Assembly: GCA_032716605.1 (NCBI GenBank)
Contig: CM064573.1
Location: 8,544,440-8,608,439, forward strand
Reading direction: 5' to 3'
DNA length: 64,000 bases
From: Paralithodes platypus
Taxonomy: Eukaryota; Arthropoda; Malacostraca; Decapoda; Lithodidae
Shown here: positions 12,250 to 22,670 of the stretch, piece after piece
Position numbering within the stretch: position 1 is the first letter of the stretch
How the letters are laid out: each line of letters starts with the position of its first letter
Notes under the pieces: generated by a model
What the model saw: the letters and a program-made list of their open reading frames with translations, nothing else
Told to the model about the DNA's origin: nothing
The model's database searches: none
Translations under genes and position numbers: made by a program

Positions 12250-12447
12250 ATGATCAGAGAACATGAAACAGCGAAAACCGGATTTTTCTGCATAGGCCTC
12301 TATGAGATAGCCAGAGAAAAGCAAGAACATGATAACTGGCATTGGAGAGAGTTGAAAGATAAATATGACTTTAAGAAATACTGCGAAATAAACAACCTCC
12401 CTTCTCCTCAATATAACATAGTAGATAGATCTACAAATAACGAATAA
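12250..12447 (+). CDS. Hypothetical 65-residue protein inside the Harbinger-like element
   Basis: I do not recognise this protein. It reads MIREHETAKTGFFC at the start and is rich in charged and aromatic residues (Lys, Glu, Asp, Tyr, Trp), ending DRSTNNE. No signal peptide or membrane segment is visible. The reason to list it is its setting: a TATA/initiator pair lies 36-66 bases upstream, and an AATAAA polyadenylation signal follows at 12542. It could be the leftover N- or C-terminal exon of a transposon gene, such as a Harbinger accessory protein, or a chance frame. There are no nearby frames that extend it. Low confidence. Confidence 0.3.
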   Translation: MIREHETAKTGFFCIGLYEIAREKQEHDNWHWRELKDKYDFKKYCEINNLPSPQYNIVDRSTNNE

Positions 12448-12656
12448 TATTTAAGCAACTACTATCAATCACTTAGAAATCATATTGTAATCAATTCCTA
12501 GCCCTCAGCACCTATATAACTTGCCATAAAAAACTAACTTTAATAAATAAAAACAGCAAGGTGGCCGGCCCCCTAACTTTTCTCTTCTACTGTCTTTCAT
12601 CTTTCCTACTTTCTCTTCCTTCCCAATCTGGGATCTCTTCTTTCACCCCCTACCCT

Positions 12657-12660
<4 letters not shown>

Positions 12661-12697
<37 letters not shown>
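12661..12697 (+). repeat. Poly(A) tract, ~37 bases
   Basis: Uninterrupted run of A in the Harbinger-like element, about 115 bases after an AATAAA signal. It may mark a retroposed insert or be a simple expansion. Confidence 0.9.
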
Positions 12698-12700
<3 letters not shown>

Positions 12701-13056
12701 GCATTCCACCATCACCTGCCGTCACTTCAAACACCATGTCCCTTGTACCCAGGCGACGCATGGCGCCACACGGTGCTGACCGGTCGGCTACCGGTCCCCC
12801 TCACGCGCATACCGGTGGGCGCGTGACGGCGCTTGCCTCACGACCGCGGCTAGCTCGGTAACCAATTTTCCATGCTTCTTGCATGTTCATAGCAAATCGA
12901 AACCAGCCACGACCATCCTGGCCACCCATCGTACCGTACTGTACCGTGGGGATGCGCGGGGACCACCCACGATGCGCGGTGACTTAGATGAAGACCTCCT
13001 TAAGACCTCTAAGTCGCCGCAGTAATTCCCTTAAGTTTTCATAGTGTGACTGCCGC

Positions 13057-13544
13057 TTAACACCTTACGAGCGGCCTATGCGGTTTATTTATATGTACCG
13101 CCCAGCGGGGTGTTTTTAGCCAAAATAGGGCTGTTTACGTGATCATTTTCATGCCTAAATAAGACCCAGAACGTAAAACAAGTACCTATCCCTGAAAGGG
13201 CATAAACAGAGCTTTCGAATGACACCATAACGATCCTTTTATGATGGCTAGTTTTCTTGCAATAACCGTGCAACGCGAGTGCAAAAAGCATGTAATTAGC
13301 CACTTTCACGATACAATTCCTTATATAGCGAGTGAGAGAGGGAGGAGGGAGCTGGGATTCGTGTCAGTATGTTCGCCGCGGTGGTCTGGAGCAGTCATAC
13401 GCTCGCTACTCTCCTGCCACCACTTGTCTCTCTCTCTCAGCAACATTACGTGCTGAAATTGCCACTCGACCTATGTCGAGCGCCGCCACATAGTCCAGCT
13501 TTATTTAACTCGACTTATGTGGTGAGCCGCTAATTAAGGGTTAA
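13057..13544 (-). mobile_element. piggyBac-type MITE, copy 2 (inverted)
   Basis: 488 bp, same family as 11348-11835 in the opposite orientation, with TTAA at 13057-13060 and 13541-13544. It starts only about three bases after the Harbinger-like element ends. The terminal motif CACCTTACGAGCGGCC is intact. Confidence 0.8.
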
Positions 13545-14514
13545 GGGATGTGTCTAGAGTCAGGTGTCACACGATCGATTTTTCCGGCCAATTTCGATGA
13601 TTTTTTTTTCTCGCAATATTTTGAGGCTCTTTCACATTGGTATCGGAAACTACTCTGAAGGTAGATTATGTTTGGTGGCTGATTTACGGTGGGTGATTTA
13701 TGGTATAATAGTTGCCAGAATAAAATGAAAAAGACGTCGCGGTTACAGCCGCCGTCACACGAGCAATTTTATCGGAGCCTGGCAATTGCTTAAAGTTATA
13801 GCATTTTAACCCCATGAGGACTATGATGCGTTTTGATAGTTAATTCTGGCTCCTATTAAACTATTATAATTCAGATTAAGAAGGGAATATGAAAGTCAGA
13901 TGGTTAACTGAGATGGTATAATTATACCCTTTAATTTCCATAAATCCTGACTATGCTGTATAGAATAGTCAAATGTGTTTATGCGATTTATGGGAGTATT
14001 AAAAGTGACTAAAAGTGACTAAACATAAGGAGGTGCAGGATATAAAATATTAGTACAATAGGTTACAATACACAAGACAAAATAATGTGATAAACCAATA
14101 TTTTACTCTGACACCGTAACTCATAATATTCGCACACGAAACCCCTCGTGTAACACCTGCCTAATTCTTCTGATCCTATGCTCAGGGTGTCAAAAAGGAG
14201 CACTTCTATTTGAAGACTTTAATAAATTTGAGCAAGAAAACAAGGAAACTACCATGGAGTAGCATTGTTCTGGACATTGTATCACTTCCAAAGACATTAT
14301 CAGAACTGTAAACCCTAATTTTATTTCTACATATACAATAATTAGAGACTAAAACATGTGACTCGGTTTTCTTTTGATACGGCCTTCTGTGGGTCTTCCA
14401 AGGAACGGAAATTATATTAAGTATTTATTGGAACGAGATATAGTAGATGGTGTTCCTTTTTTTACTCTTTCAATACAAGATTCAATATTCTGAAACATTT
14501 GGTGTGCTTGTGTC
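13545..14514. other. No gene; AT-rich, with a decayed foldback repeat at ~13815-13990
   Basis: No coding sequence seen. The part at about 13815-13990 is a diverged copy of the foldback family described at 16995-17195: 'ttctggctcctatta' and 'attcagattaagaaggga' face an inverted partner around 'ccataaatcctgactatgctgtat'. A right-half fragment (ttgccagaataaaatga) lies near 13710. Two GTCACACGA motifs at about 13577 and 13764 may be the ends of another small element. Confidence 0.4.
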
Positions 14515-14999
14515 TTAACCCTTGTTTGGCGGGTCCCGCCTTAAGGCGGTTAGAGAACAAAGGCCTAAAAAGCGAGGCCCGCTTTAAGTTGTATGCGATT
14601 TTTAGCACATAATCGGCTCTGAGAGAGAGTCCGAGCGGTGGGAGGAGCGCGGGCGTGCTCTGACCGTTCGGCATGGATGTTGTCCCGCCACTGACGGTTA
14701 CATCACATCCCACCACATCCCTGGTCCCGCAATACAGGGTAAAAAACTGATAAAATTACTGTAATTTAGGGATTTTCCCTTTGTGTTGCATGATCGTTGC
14801 AAGAGAACCCTTGGTCGTACAAGAATGGTTCAGGTGTCTTTGGAAAGCTCAATTATCGCCCTTTCACGGATATATAATTGTATTACGCTCTGGCTCTTGT
14901 TTATGCATGACAAAGAGTATGGAATGAAGCTCGTTTAAGGTAAATCTGCCCACTGGGCAGGTAGTACCGTTACAAAACTAGCCGCTCGTTGAGTGTTAA
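14515..14999 (+). mobile_element. Diverged relative of the piggyBac-type MITE
   Basis: 485 bp between TTAA at 14515-14518 and TTAA at 14996-14999. The start (TTAACCCTTGTTTGGCGGG) and end (GCCGCTCGTTGAGTGTTAA) mirror the 488-bp family. The interior keeps the same block order: a ctgagagagag block, 'gttgcatgatcgttgcaagagaa', 'gaaagctca-ttatcgccctttcacggata', and 'gcatgacaaa'. This is a sister subfamily. Confidence 0.7.
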
Positions 15000-15000
15000 G

Positions 15001-15420
15001 ATGTGTGTGTGTGTGTGTGTGTGTGTATTAAGAAGTGGGTGTCTCTCTAGATATTTGTGTGTGTTTGGATGTGTGGGTGTGTGTGTGGATGTATGTGTTT
15101 GGTTATGTGCGTTAAGAAATGGGTGTCTTAAGATATGTGTGTGTGTTTGGATGTGTGCGTTAGGATGTGTGTGTATGTGTGTGTGTCTTAGGATGTGTGT
15201 GTTTGGACATGTGGTTTAAGATGTGAAAGTGTCTCAAGATATGTGTGTATTTTTGGATGTGCGCGTTAGGATGTATGTGTGTGTGTGTGTGTGTGTGTTT
15301 GAATGTGTGTGTATGTCTCAAGACATGTGTGAGTCTGCTTAAGTGCGTTAGGATGCTTGATTTATTGTGCATGGTAGGATGTGCCTGTGTGTGTGAGTGA
15401 GTGTTTGAATGTGTGACAAA
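15001..15420 (+). repeat. TG-rich degenerate minisatellite
   Basis: About 420 bases of (GT)n broken by repeated 'ttaggatgtgtg', 'aagatatgtgtg' and 'tttggatgtgtg' units. Open frames here on both strands are simple-repeat artefacts. 15421-16000 contains nothing recognisable. Confidence 0.85.
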
Positions 15421-16000
15421 ATATGCCTGTGTTTATTATTACAACACACAACGCCATTCTCAGCCCCCTCAGTATATTATTTACCATTAAGATAACACCT
15501 TTTGTTAAAGCAAGGGAGAGTAATTTTCTAAAAGGTAAAATTTATAGATTATTCTTACCTCACTATAGAAAAATACGCCTTAACCTACCCTCTGTAATAA
15601 AAAATCAGTATTGACTTTTCAAGCTCCACTTCTTGATGTAGTTTAATATGTAGACAAATGAGTTGTACAAACTCTTTATTCCTACGAGGCTGATTATACG
15701 GTCATAATACGTCATGATCTTCAAAAGGTTGTTAATGCATATTGGCTATTGATTATAGGTGGCGCTTCCCAGTAAAGGTGATTTACTATACACGGTAGCT
15801 TGACTTAAACATTGCCTTTCTGTGACTCGTATGGCCTGGATTCCTCTTTTCATTTAAGCTGATATTGCAAGGGATAATTTTGTGTGAATTATATATTTTT
15901 TCAAGTTGATGGTAAATTAAACCACTTGACAACTGATATCTTGAGATTTAACAAACATTTAGGAAGCCACTATGTCTTTGCATCACATATATACCAAGCA

Positions 16001-16645
16001 TTTATTTACCCCTTCTGTACTGGCAACGTCTATTTAATTTTATTTTTCATATATTTAGACGATTGTGTGCAGTTTAAGACGGACCTGTGGTAGTAAGACA
16101 AGTTGTTGTTGTTGTTGTTCCCCAAGCTGCCTGGCCGAACAGCCACAAGGCTCCGAGCAATTCCAAGGCCATAACCGAGTGCCCCCACAGAACCCTCCCC
16201 GCCGACCACAATAAAGCCTGGGTGACCGAAGCCACTCCATGGCGGGGGGCTGAGGAGGGTGCGGAAACGCCCGGGAAACCAAAGCCCCACCCAGGGCCCT
16301 GTGCCCCTCAGCAATTATGAAGAGAAAGTTGAGGGGCAAGGGAAAAATGTGACGCTTTGGTTTCCAATCTTGGTAGATTGGGAGGTCAATCCACGGAAGA
16401 GACGCCGTCACTTGAGATCTAGAAAATATATAAGTTAAAGGAAAAGTCAGAGTAAGCTATGGGTATGGCAGAGATTGCTCAGCTCTCCCTCTGATAGACC
16501 AGCCCATCACCAAGTAAGACAAGTTAAGTGAGATAGCTCGAAGCCTGTAAATAATTGCTGGAGGCCCTTTTCAAACTGCATACAATCGTCTAACAGTAGC
16601 CAGAATAAAATATAATAGACGTCCCCGGTAGAGAAGGGGTTAAGA
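16001..16645. repeat. Foldback repeat split by a SINE
   Basis: Left arm at 16001-16091 (cccttctgtactggcaacg, atttagacgattgtgtgcag) and right arm at about 16560-16645 (ctgcatacaatcgtctaac, gacgtccccggtagagaagg) are inverted repeats of each other. The SINE at 16105-16512 sits in the loop. Confidence 0.65.
16105..16512 (-). mobile_element. SINE, full copy (~408 bp) with (AAC)n tail and 13-bp target duplication
   Basis: A short retroposon read on the minus strand, ending in an (AAC)n tail, seen as (GTT)n at the left. It is flanked by an exact 13-bp duplication AGTAAGACAAGTT at 16092-16104 and 16513-16525. The last ~80 bp before the tail (TGGCCTTGG-CTC-GGGCC, then GCTGTTCGGCCAGGCAGCTT) match the 3' end of LINE D at about 41826-41900. 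A second, 5'-shortened copy lies at 55843-56143. I do not see clear tRNA A and B boxes in the 5' part, so its head type is unknown. Confidence 0.8.
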
Positions 16646-16797
16646 AAAACATATTTCGGTACAATATCTCAAGCTTTATTCAGGAAGAGGTGACTGAAAT
16701 TGTGACACGCCATGGCCATAATGTATGTTGAAAATCTTCCGGGATCTACATTTTAATTAATGTCTAATGGCTATGCGTGTATGTATGTGTGTTTATA

Positions 16798-16802
<5 letters not shown>

Positions 16803-16839
<37 letters not shown>

Positions 16840-16956
16840 GGTGTGTTCATGGTTTGCAAACTTTAGCTCATGCATGGAATAGTGGTATTGTAGTGTGCTT
16901 GTTTTGGTCAATGGGTGTGTTTGTGTGTCTGTATGTGTGTGTGTGTGTGTGTGTAC
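16803..16956 (+). repeat. (GA)n and (GT)n microsatellites
   Basis: (GA)n at about 16804-16837 and (GT)n at about 16934-16954. The surrounding 16646-16994 holds nothing else. Confidence 0.9.
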
Positions 16957-16994
16957 TTACGTAGAACCTTAAAACCTTTAATTCATATTATCCT

Positions 16995-17195
16995 TTGAGA
17001 ATTATGACGCAATTAAAGTATGGCTATCATTAGACGATGTTATACAACTTAGTCAGAATCTGAAGGCACCGAAAGCGTAAAGACTCGTTCATGTAACCCC
17101 CTGACTTCCATATACCCTTCCTAAACTGAATAAAACCGTCTAATGGTAGCTAGAATATACTGTCAAAATGCGTCATAATCCTCAAGCCATGTACA
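16995..17195. repeat. Foldback (hairpin) repeat, well-preserved copy
   Basis: Almost the whole ~200 bp folds back on itself. The left arm reads 'ttgagaattatgacgcaatt...ctatcattagacgatgttatac'; the reverse complement of the right arm reads 'ttgaggattatgacgcattt...ctaccattagacggttttattc'. The same arms recur at 13815, 16001, 52165, 53094 and 63310, so this is a dispersed family of small foldback elements. Confidence 0.75.
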
Positions 17196-17256
17196 GTATA
17201 TAATAGTCTCCGGTGTACAGGTCTGACTCCATCATCGTCTGCTTATAAAAAAACAT

Positions 17257-17560
17257 GTCTAGACCCCTTCTTCCTCATGTTTAGCCCCATTAGTTTAAAA
17301 ATGTTAAAACGTTCGCCCCATTATATGGTGTTTTTAAGATTTTGTAGACAAATATCTCGGCCATAGGACAGTTCCAACTATATTACAGGCTCGCTATCAC
17401 ACGCTAGAAAACTAATCGACTCCTACAGTAAAGGGCACAAAAGGTCTTAGTAATGATATAGAAACGGAGCGAAAGATCTCAAAATCGCCAAGCTACTGGA
17501 ACGAACGCCTTAACATTTCATATGCTAATGGGGCTAAACATGAGGGAGAAGGGGTGTCCA
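17257..17560. mobile_element. MITE with ~70-bp terminal inverted repeats
   Basis: The left end (agaccccttcttcctcatg, ttagccccattag) and the reverse complement of the right end (acaccccttctccctcatg, ttagccccattag) match for about 70 bases. Total length is about 304 bp. No coding capacity. A decayed relative lies at 10900-11195. Confidence 0.7.
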
Positions 17561-18720
17561 TAAAAGTAAACAAATGCCTTCACTCCTTAACACTCTCGCT
17601 TCCGGCTAAGTTCTAAAGTTCGAAATGGTGAGACACATTTGGTTTTGCCTGAAATATTCAGGCCAGGAGCGTTTTCGAAGCCTTGTGTACTTCTGTATTC
17701 CCATCCAACAGAATGCTGTTTATTGTGATGTATTATATGTCAATGGAAAGAGGAATAACTATACTACATGATAACACAACAAATGTAAATAAATCGAAAT
17801 ATGAACGTGTAAACGACTCCGGAATAAAAGTATTTCCCGCGCAATTGTCTTCACACTGTCCTATCTCGAAATTATGAGTGATGACCATACATTTGTATTT
17901 GCTCAAATAATAGTATTTTGTTTGCTCATTCCAAATCTGAAAACAGAAATGTTCTATCTTCAATAGTTCTCCAGCAGTGGCCGAACACCAACAAGGTATG
18001 ATTTTGCATGATATGGTTTATAACATGTTCGAATTATTTCGTTGTTACGAGGTCTATGGTTTTGAATTTAGGCTGTATGAATACGGCAGATAATGCTGAA
18101 GAGAATATAAAAACTAGAAGTTCCTACGACAAATACAAATATTTACGCTTCACCCTTCTTCGTTCCGCCGACGCTAGCTGGGTTCCGAGCTGTTCCCCAC
18201 CTCGGCGTTGCCTTATTCGCTCGGATACGTATATATCACCGGAATTGGAAAATTAGGCTCTTTCTAATGGTGAAAACCAAAATAGTATAGCGTACTAGTT
18301 TCGCGAGCTATTCACAAATGTTTCCATGCATTGTTATTGTTATGTAAATATATGAGAATGTTTATACAGTTGTATATCTTTGCCACAATATACAACACTT
18401 ATATACAATTTTCACTGCCAATAGTTATATAATGTTCATAGAACACCTGTTAGTCATGAAGGTTGTCAATTTGATGTTCTAAATTGCACACACCTTTGCT
18501 AAACTGAAGAAATTGCACAGTCAGGGAAATTACTCCTGGGTTGACACTGAAAAAAAAATAAAAAAATCCAGGTTATCTTCAAATAATAAATTTCAGGAAT
18601 AATTATTTTGTACACGCAAATAAAATAATGAATATATACAAATATAATTCCTGAAAACAAAATTCGTACACGCACACACATAATAAAATAAATAAAATAA
18701 AGATAATGGTAAAAATATAA

Positions 18721-18722
<2 letters not shown>
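17561..18722. other. No recognisable feature
   Basis: AT-rich sequence with only short frames, none resembling a known protein. I see no repeats shared with the rest of the window. Confidence 0.5.
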
Positions 18723-18774
<52 letters not shown>

Positions 18775-19230
18775 AGGTGTCAAACCAGAGAAATATGAGC
18801 AGTTTCCACGTCACCTAATGAGGTACTGCACTAGACTCGTTATTTTTTTATAGTGGTTTTCCCCAGGAGGCCTATATCCACTTTGATAATGAAGGTGGGT
18901 GAATAAAGGTGGATGAACGAAGGTGAGTGAATGAAAGTGGGTGAATGAAGAAGAGAAACGGAGAAAAGAAATATTGTATATACCGGTATATATATACAGT
19001 ATATATATATATATATATACTATATATATATAATATATATTATATATACGATATATATATATAATTATACATAGGCATATAATACAACCAGGAAGGGGTG
19101 CTCGTTTATGGCCTTGGCCTTGCTCGGGACAGCCTGGGGAACAGCAACAACAACACAACATGGAAGGGGACAAGAACACCAAAAAAAATAAAGAAAATAA
19201 ATGTATACCGTTATACTGCTTATAATAATA

Positions 19231-19294
<64 letters not shown>

Positions 19295-19300
19295 TAATTG
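18723..19300. repeat. (TA)n arrays and a short 14-bp minisatellite
   Basis: (TA)n at 18728-18772, 18975-19062 and 19224-19286. Between them, at about 18889-18955, a 14-base unit (gtgaatgaaggtgg) repeats about five times imperfectly. Long IYIYIY frames on both strands here are translations of (TA)n. Confidence 0.9.
19063..19165 (+). mobile_element. LINE D/SINE 3'-tail fragment 1
   Basis: Contains 'gcatataatacaaccaggaa', then TTTATGGCCTTGGCCTTGCTC, a short deletion, and 'agcctggggaacagcaacaa' with a CAA-type tail. This is the same 3' tail as in the SINE at 16105-16512 and LINE D. Confidence 0.65.
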
Positions 19301-19415
19301 ACATAGGCATATAATACAGTCAGGAAGGGGTCCTCGTTTATGGCCTTGGCCTTGCTCGGGACCTTGGGGCTGTTTGGCCAGACAGCCTGGAGAACAGGAA
19401 CAACAACAACACAAC
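19297..19415 (+). mobile_element. LINE D/SINE 3'-tail fragment 2
   Basis: As fragment 1 but with the intact segment 'ccttggggctgtttggcc' and a longer CAA-type tail, about 235 bases downstream. The shared lead-in 'cataggcatataatac' shows that fragments 1 and 2 are a tandem duplication or two insertions of one 5'-truncated subfamily. A poly(A) run follows at 19442-19463. Confidence 0.65.
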
Positions 19416-19580
19416 AGAGAAGGAGAAACAAAAAGCCTAATAAAAAAAAAAAAAAAAAAAAAATCTAAAAAAAGAAAAATATATATTGTTACGTATCTTG
19501 ATCCTCAAGTGGTTAACTTGATGAATCTAGATAGCACAGAGATATATGTTAAGGTATCAGTCAGCTGAAGGCAAAACAAA

Positions 19581-22500
19581 GTATAGAGTACACTTGTTTA
19601 GAGTTGTTAAAGTTGAGAGTATATTACACAAACTGTAGGAGTCTATGTAACAAAATGAACGAACTTAGAGCCCTTGTTAGCAAAGAAAATATAGACATAA
19701 TAGCGCTAACTGAAACGTGGATTAATACAGAAACCAGGCATTTTTTAGCAGAATTTGATATACCAGGATATAGTTTGTTTAAATATGACCGAACAAGTAA
19801 GAGGGGTGGCGGTATAGCAGTGTTTGTCAGGAGTACATTAAAAAGCTGTATTAAATCAGGTATTAGACTAAATAACGATAATGAAAGTGTTTTGGGTAGA
19901 GGTTAACGAAGGTAGTGAGACCATAGTTATTGGAGTTATGTATAGACCGCCAAATATGAGTAGAAATGACGGAACGTCATTATGGGAGGAAATTAAAATG
20001 GCATCAAGGTTTAGCAATGTGTGCATTATGGGGGATTTTAATTTTCTGAATATAGATTGGCAGCATCAACTAGGAGACTCTGATTCTGAGGAGTTTATAG
20101 AGGTAGTACAAGATAGTTTTTTATTTCAATTCATAGATACGCCGACTAGAGGTAATAATATTCTCGTTATAGTTTTCAGTAACAATGAACATATGGTAAA
20201 TAATGTAGAGATAGCGGACCACCTAGCAAATAGTGACCACAATTCTGTGTATTTTTAATATACAATGGAAAGGTAATATCAGAGAGAATACAACATTAAT
20301 ACCTGACTTTAGAAAAGCCAATTATGTGTGGTTAAGAAGTGCCCTATTAGCGGACCCTATGGTCAAAAAATTAAGTCGATCCAGGTGTCCAAATGAGTGT
20401 ACCCCTTCTCAGGCACCTGTCATCTTAAGTCAGGAAGAGACGTCAACCTTGGTAGATACATACGATAATTTTATCAAGTCAGTATTCAATGCACAAAATA
20501 AATACATCCCCAAAAGAAAATTTAGATCAACACAGAACCAACCCAAATGGATGAATAATAGACTATTAGATCTTCTAGGACAAAAGAGAGGAATATATAG
20601 AAAAATTAGAAAAGGCGAAATTCACCTACTTGCTTACTATCAGAATCTATCAAGACAGGTAAAAAAGGATATTAGGAAAGAAAAAAGAAATTATGAAATT
20701 AAGTTTGCCAATGACTCAAAAAATAATCCTAAAGCTTTTTTACCAACTATATAAATCCAAGGTTAGAGATGTAATTGGTCCCCTTAAAACTTCGATAGGA
20801 GAAATGACAGAAAATTATTTAGAAATGTGCAGTACATTAAATAGTCAATTTCTTTCCGTTTTCACTAATGCAAATTTGGCACAGTTTCCAGAAGTCCGTA
20901 AGGTATATAGCGATAGTATAGAAAATAGGTTAAGTACGGTTACTATAAGTAGAAATGATGTGCTTAAGTAAATTGACAGACTGAAACCTCATAAATCGCC
21001 TGGTCCTGATGAGGTATATGCTAGAGTATTAAAAGAATGTAGGGATGAGTTAAGTTACCCATTAACATTTTTATTTAACAAGTCATTGGAGACAGGTATA
21101 GTTCCAGAAGCATGGAAGCTTGCAAACGTAGTTCCGATCTTCAAAAAAGGTGACAAATCAATAGCATCCAATTACCGTCCCATTAGTCTTACATCAATCA
21201 TAGGAAAGCTACTAGAGTCAATTATTGCTAGTAAAATTAGAAACCACTTAGATACATTTAATTTAATAAATTCTTCTCAGCATGGATTCACTCAGGGACG
21301 TTCTTGCCTTACTAATTTGCTTAGTTTTTTCTCAGAGGTATATGAAGCAGTAGATAATGACAAGTCATATGATATAATATATTTAGATTTCAGTAAAGCT
21401 TTCGACAAAGTCCCCCATGAGAGATTGATGAGAAAGGTTGAGGCGCATGGAATAGGTGGGGCGTTGTTGGGATGGATTAGGTCATGGCTAATTGGTAGGA
21501 AGCAGAGAGTCAGCATAAATGGTACGAAGTCAGAATGGGGAGCAGTCAAAAGTGGTGTCCCCCAGGGATCTGTATTAGGTCCTCTGTTGTTTGTTATATA
21601 CATAAATGACCTTGATTTAGGTATAACTAGTAGGATAAGTACATTTGCAGACGATACCAAAATGGGGAGAATAATTGATTCAGATAGAGATATAGAGTGC
21701 CTCCAAAGGGATCTAGATACCTTACACGAATGGTCAGTAAATTGGCAGATGAAGTTTAACATTGACAAATGCAAGGTATTAAAGATAGGGAAGATGCATA
21801 CAAATGTTAAATATAACTAGCTAATGTGGAATTAGAAAACTCGAATTGTGAGAAAGATCTAGGTGTGTTTGTTAGCAATGATTTGAAGCCTAGACAACAG
21901 TGTATAAGCGTTCGAAACAAGGCAAACAGGATTTTCGGGTTCATCTCAAGGAGTGTGAGTAACAGAACTGCTGATGTTATCTTAAAACTTTACTTGTCAT
22001 TAGTGAGACCCCATATGGATTATGCTGTTCAATTTTGGTGTCCTTATTACAGAATGGACATAGATTCATTGGAGAGAGTACAACGTAGAATGACAAAAAT
22101 GATCCATAATATTAGAAATCTTCCGTATAAAGAAAGGTTGAAGAAATTAGGCTTACATTCGTTAGAGAGATGCAGAGTTAGAGGGGATATGATAGAGGTG
22201 TTCAAGTGGGTTAGTGGGATTAACAAATGGGACATGACAAATGTACTAAAGCTCAGTGATAGCGAAAAAACTCGTACCAATTGTTTCAAATTAGATAAAT
22301 TTCGTTTCAGAAAAGATATAGGCAAATATTGGTTTGGTAACAGAGTTGTAGATGGGTGGAATGGACTACCAAGTGCTATAGTGGGATTAAAAACGATAGG
22401 GAGCTTTAAGATAAAATTGGATAAACATATGGACGAGAAGGGTTGGGTGTGAAGGGGGATCAGCAGGGTTGGGCCAATCAGCACTCTGCAGACCACCGTA

Positions 22501-22670
22501 ATCCTGCGTTAATCTCTAACCGTTTTGGTAAGATGATCCTCAGGGTATTAGAGTGTTGAGCCTATAATTGGGCTTTGTAATTGGGGTTGTTTGGGACAGG
22601 GATCTGCCTTGCTTAGGCCAATCGGCTTTCTGCAGACTCCCATTTTCTTATGTTCTTATGTTCTTATGTT
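19581..22670 (+). mobile_element. LINE E: CR1-family non-LTR retrotransposon, nearly complete ORF2
   Basis: A CR1 LINE nested in the Gypsy-1 LTR after 19580; the LTR resumes at 22671. The 3' end is a tandem 8-bp repeat (TTCTTATG)3, which is the diagnostic 3' end of CR1 elements. The 3' untranslated part (22453-22650) contains a duplicated block (GGCCAATC-GC followed by TGCAGAC). Target duplication is at most a few A residues, consistent with CR1 behaviour. The element is younger than the Gypsy-1 insertion. Confidence 0.9.
19604..22452 (+). pseudogene. LINE E ORF2, CR1 endonuclease-reverse transcriptase
   Basis: CR1-type pol. The endonuclease spans 19604 to about 20258 in two frames: RSLCNKMNELRAL, IIALTETWI, GGGIAVFV, MYRPPN, IMGDFNF and SDHNSV. 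The linker follows to 20971. RT is the best-preserved part (21086-21820): VVPIFKKGDKSIASNYRPIS, SQHGFTQGRSCLTN, YLDFSKAFDKVPH, SGVPQGSVLGPLLF and the catalytic FADDTK. A stop and short gap at 21818 separate the C-terminal domain (21826-22452), with RPHMDYAVQFW and ending in MDEKGWV. At least three frame changes plus in-frame stops (one near 20969) inactivate it. N-terminal residues of the endonuclease are present, so truncation is slight. Confidence 0.9.

Larger units (their letters stand above)
11878..13054. mobile_element. Harbinger-like DNA transposon remnant with ~45-bp TIRs
   Basis: The two ends form imperfect inverted repeats. The left begins GGTGCGGTCACACTATGAAG at 11878; the reverse complement of the right end begins GGCAGTCACACTATGAAAAC. 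Both continue with CTTAAG-AATTAC-GCGGCGACT. Ends with G-rich starts and a GTCACAC block are common in PIF/Harbinger elements; the assignment is an inference because no DDE transposase is present and I could not define a clean 3-bp target duplication. The interior is GC-rich at both ends and has one small putative gene. Two inverted copies of the piggyBac-type MITE lie on either side. Confidence 0.5.

Noticed and set aside
16087..16411. Open frames of 77-118 codons
   Set aside because: They fall within the SINE, and recur with it at 55843-56143; no promoter or domain.
18499..19431. Frames with long IYIYIY runs, suggesting membrane proteins
   Set aside because: Translations of (TA)n microsatellites; the same occurs at 29778, 61016, 62567 and 63590.
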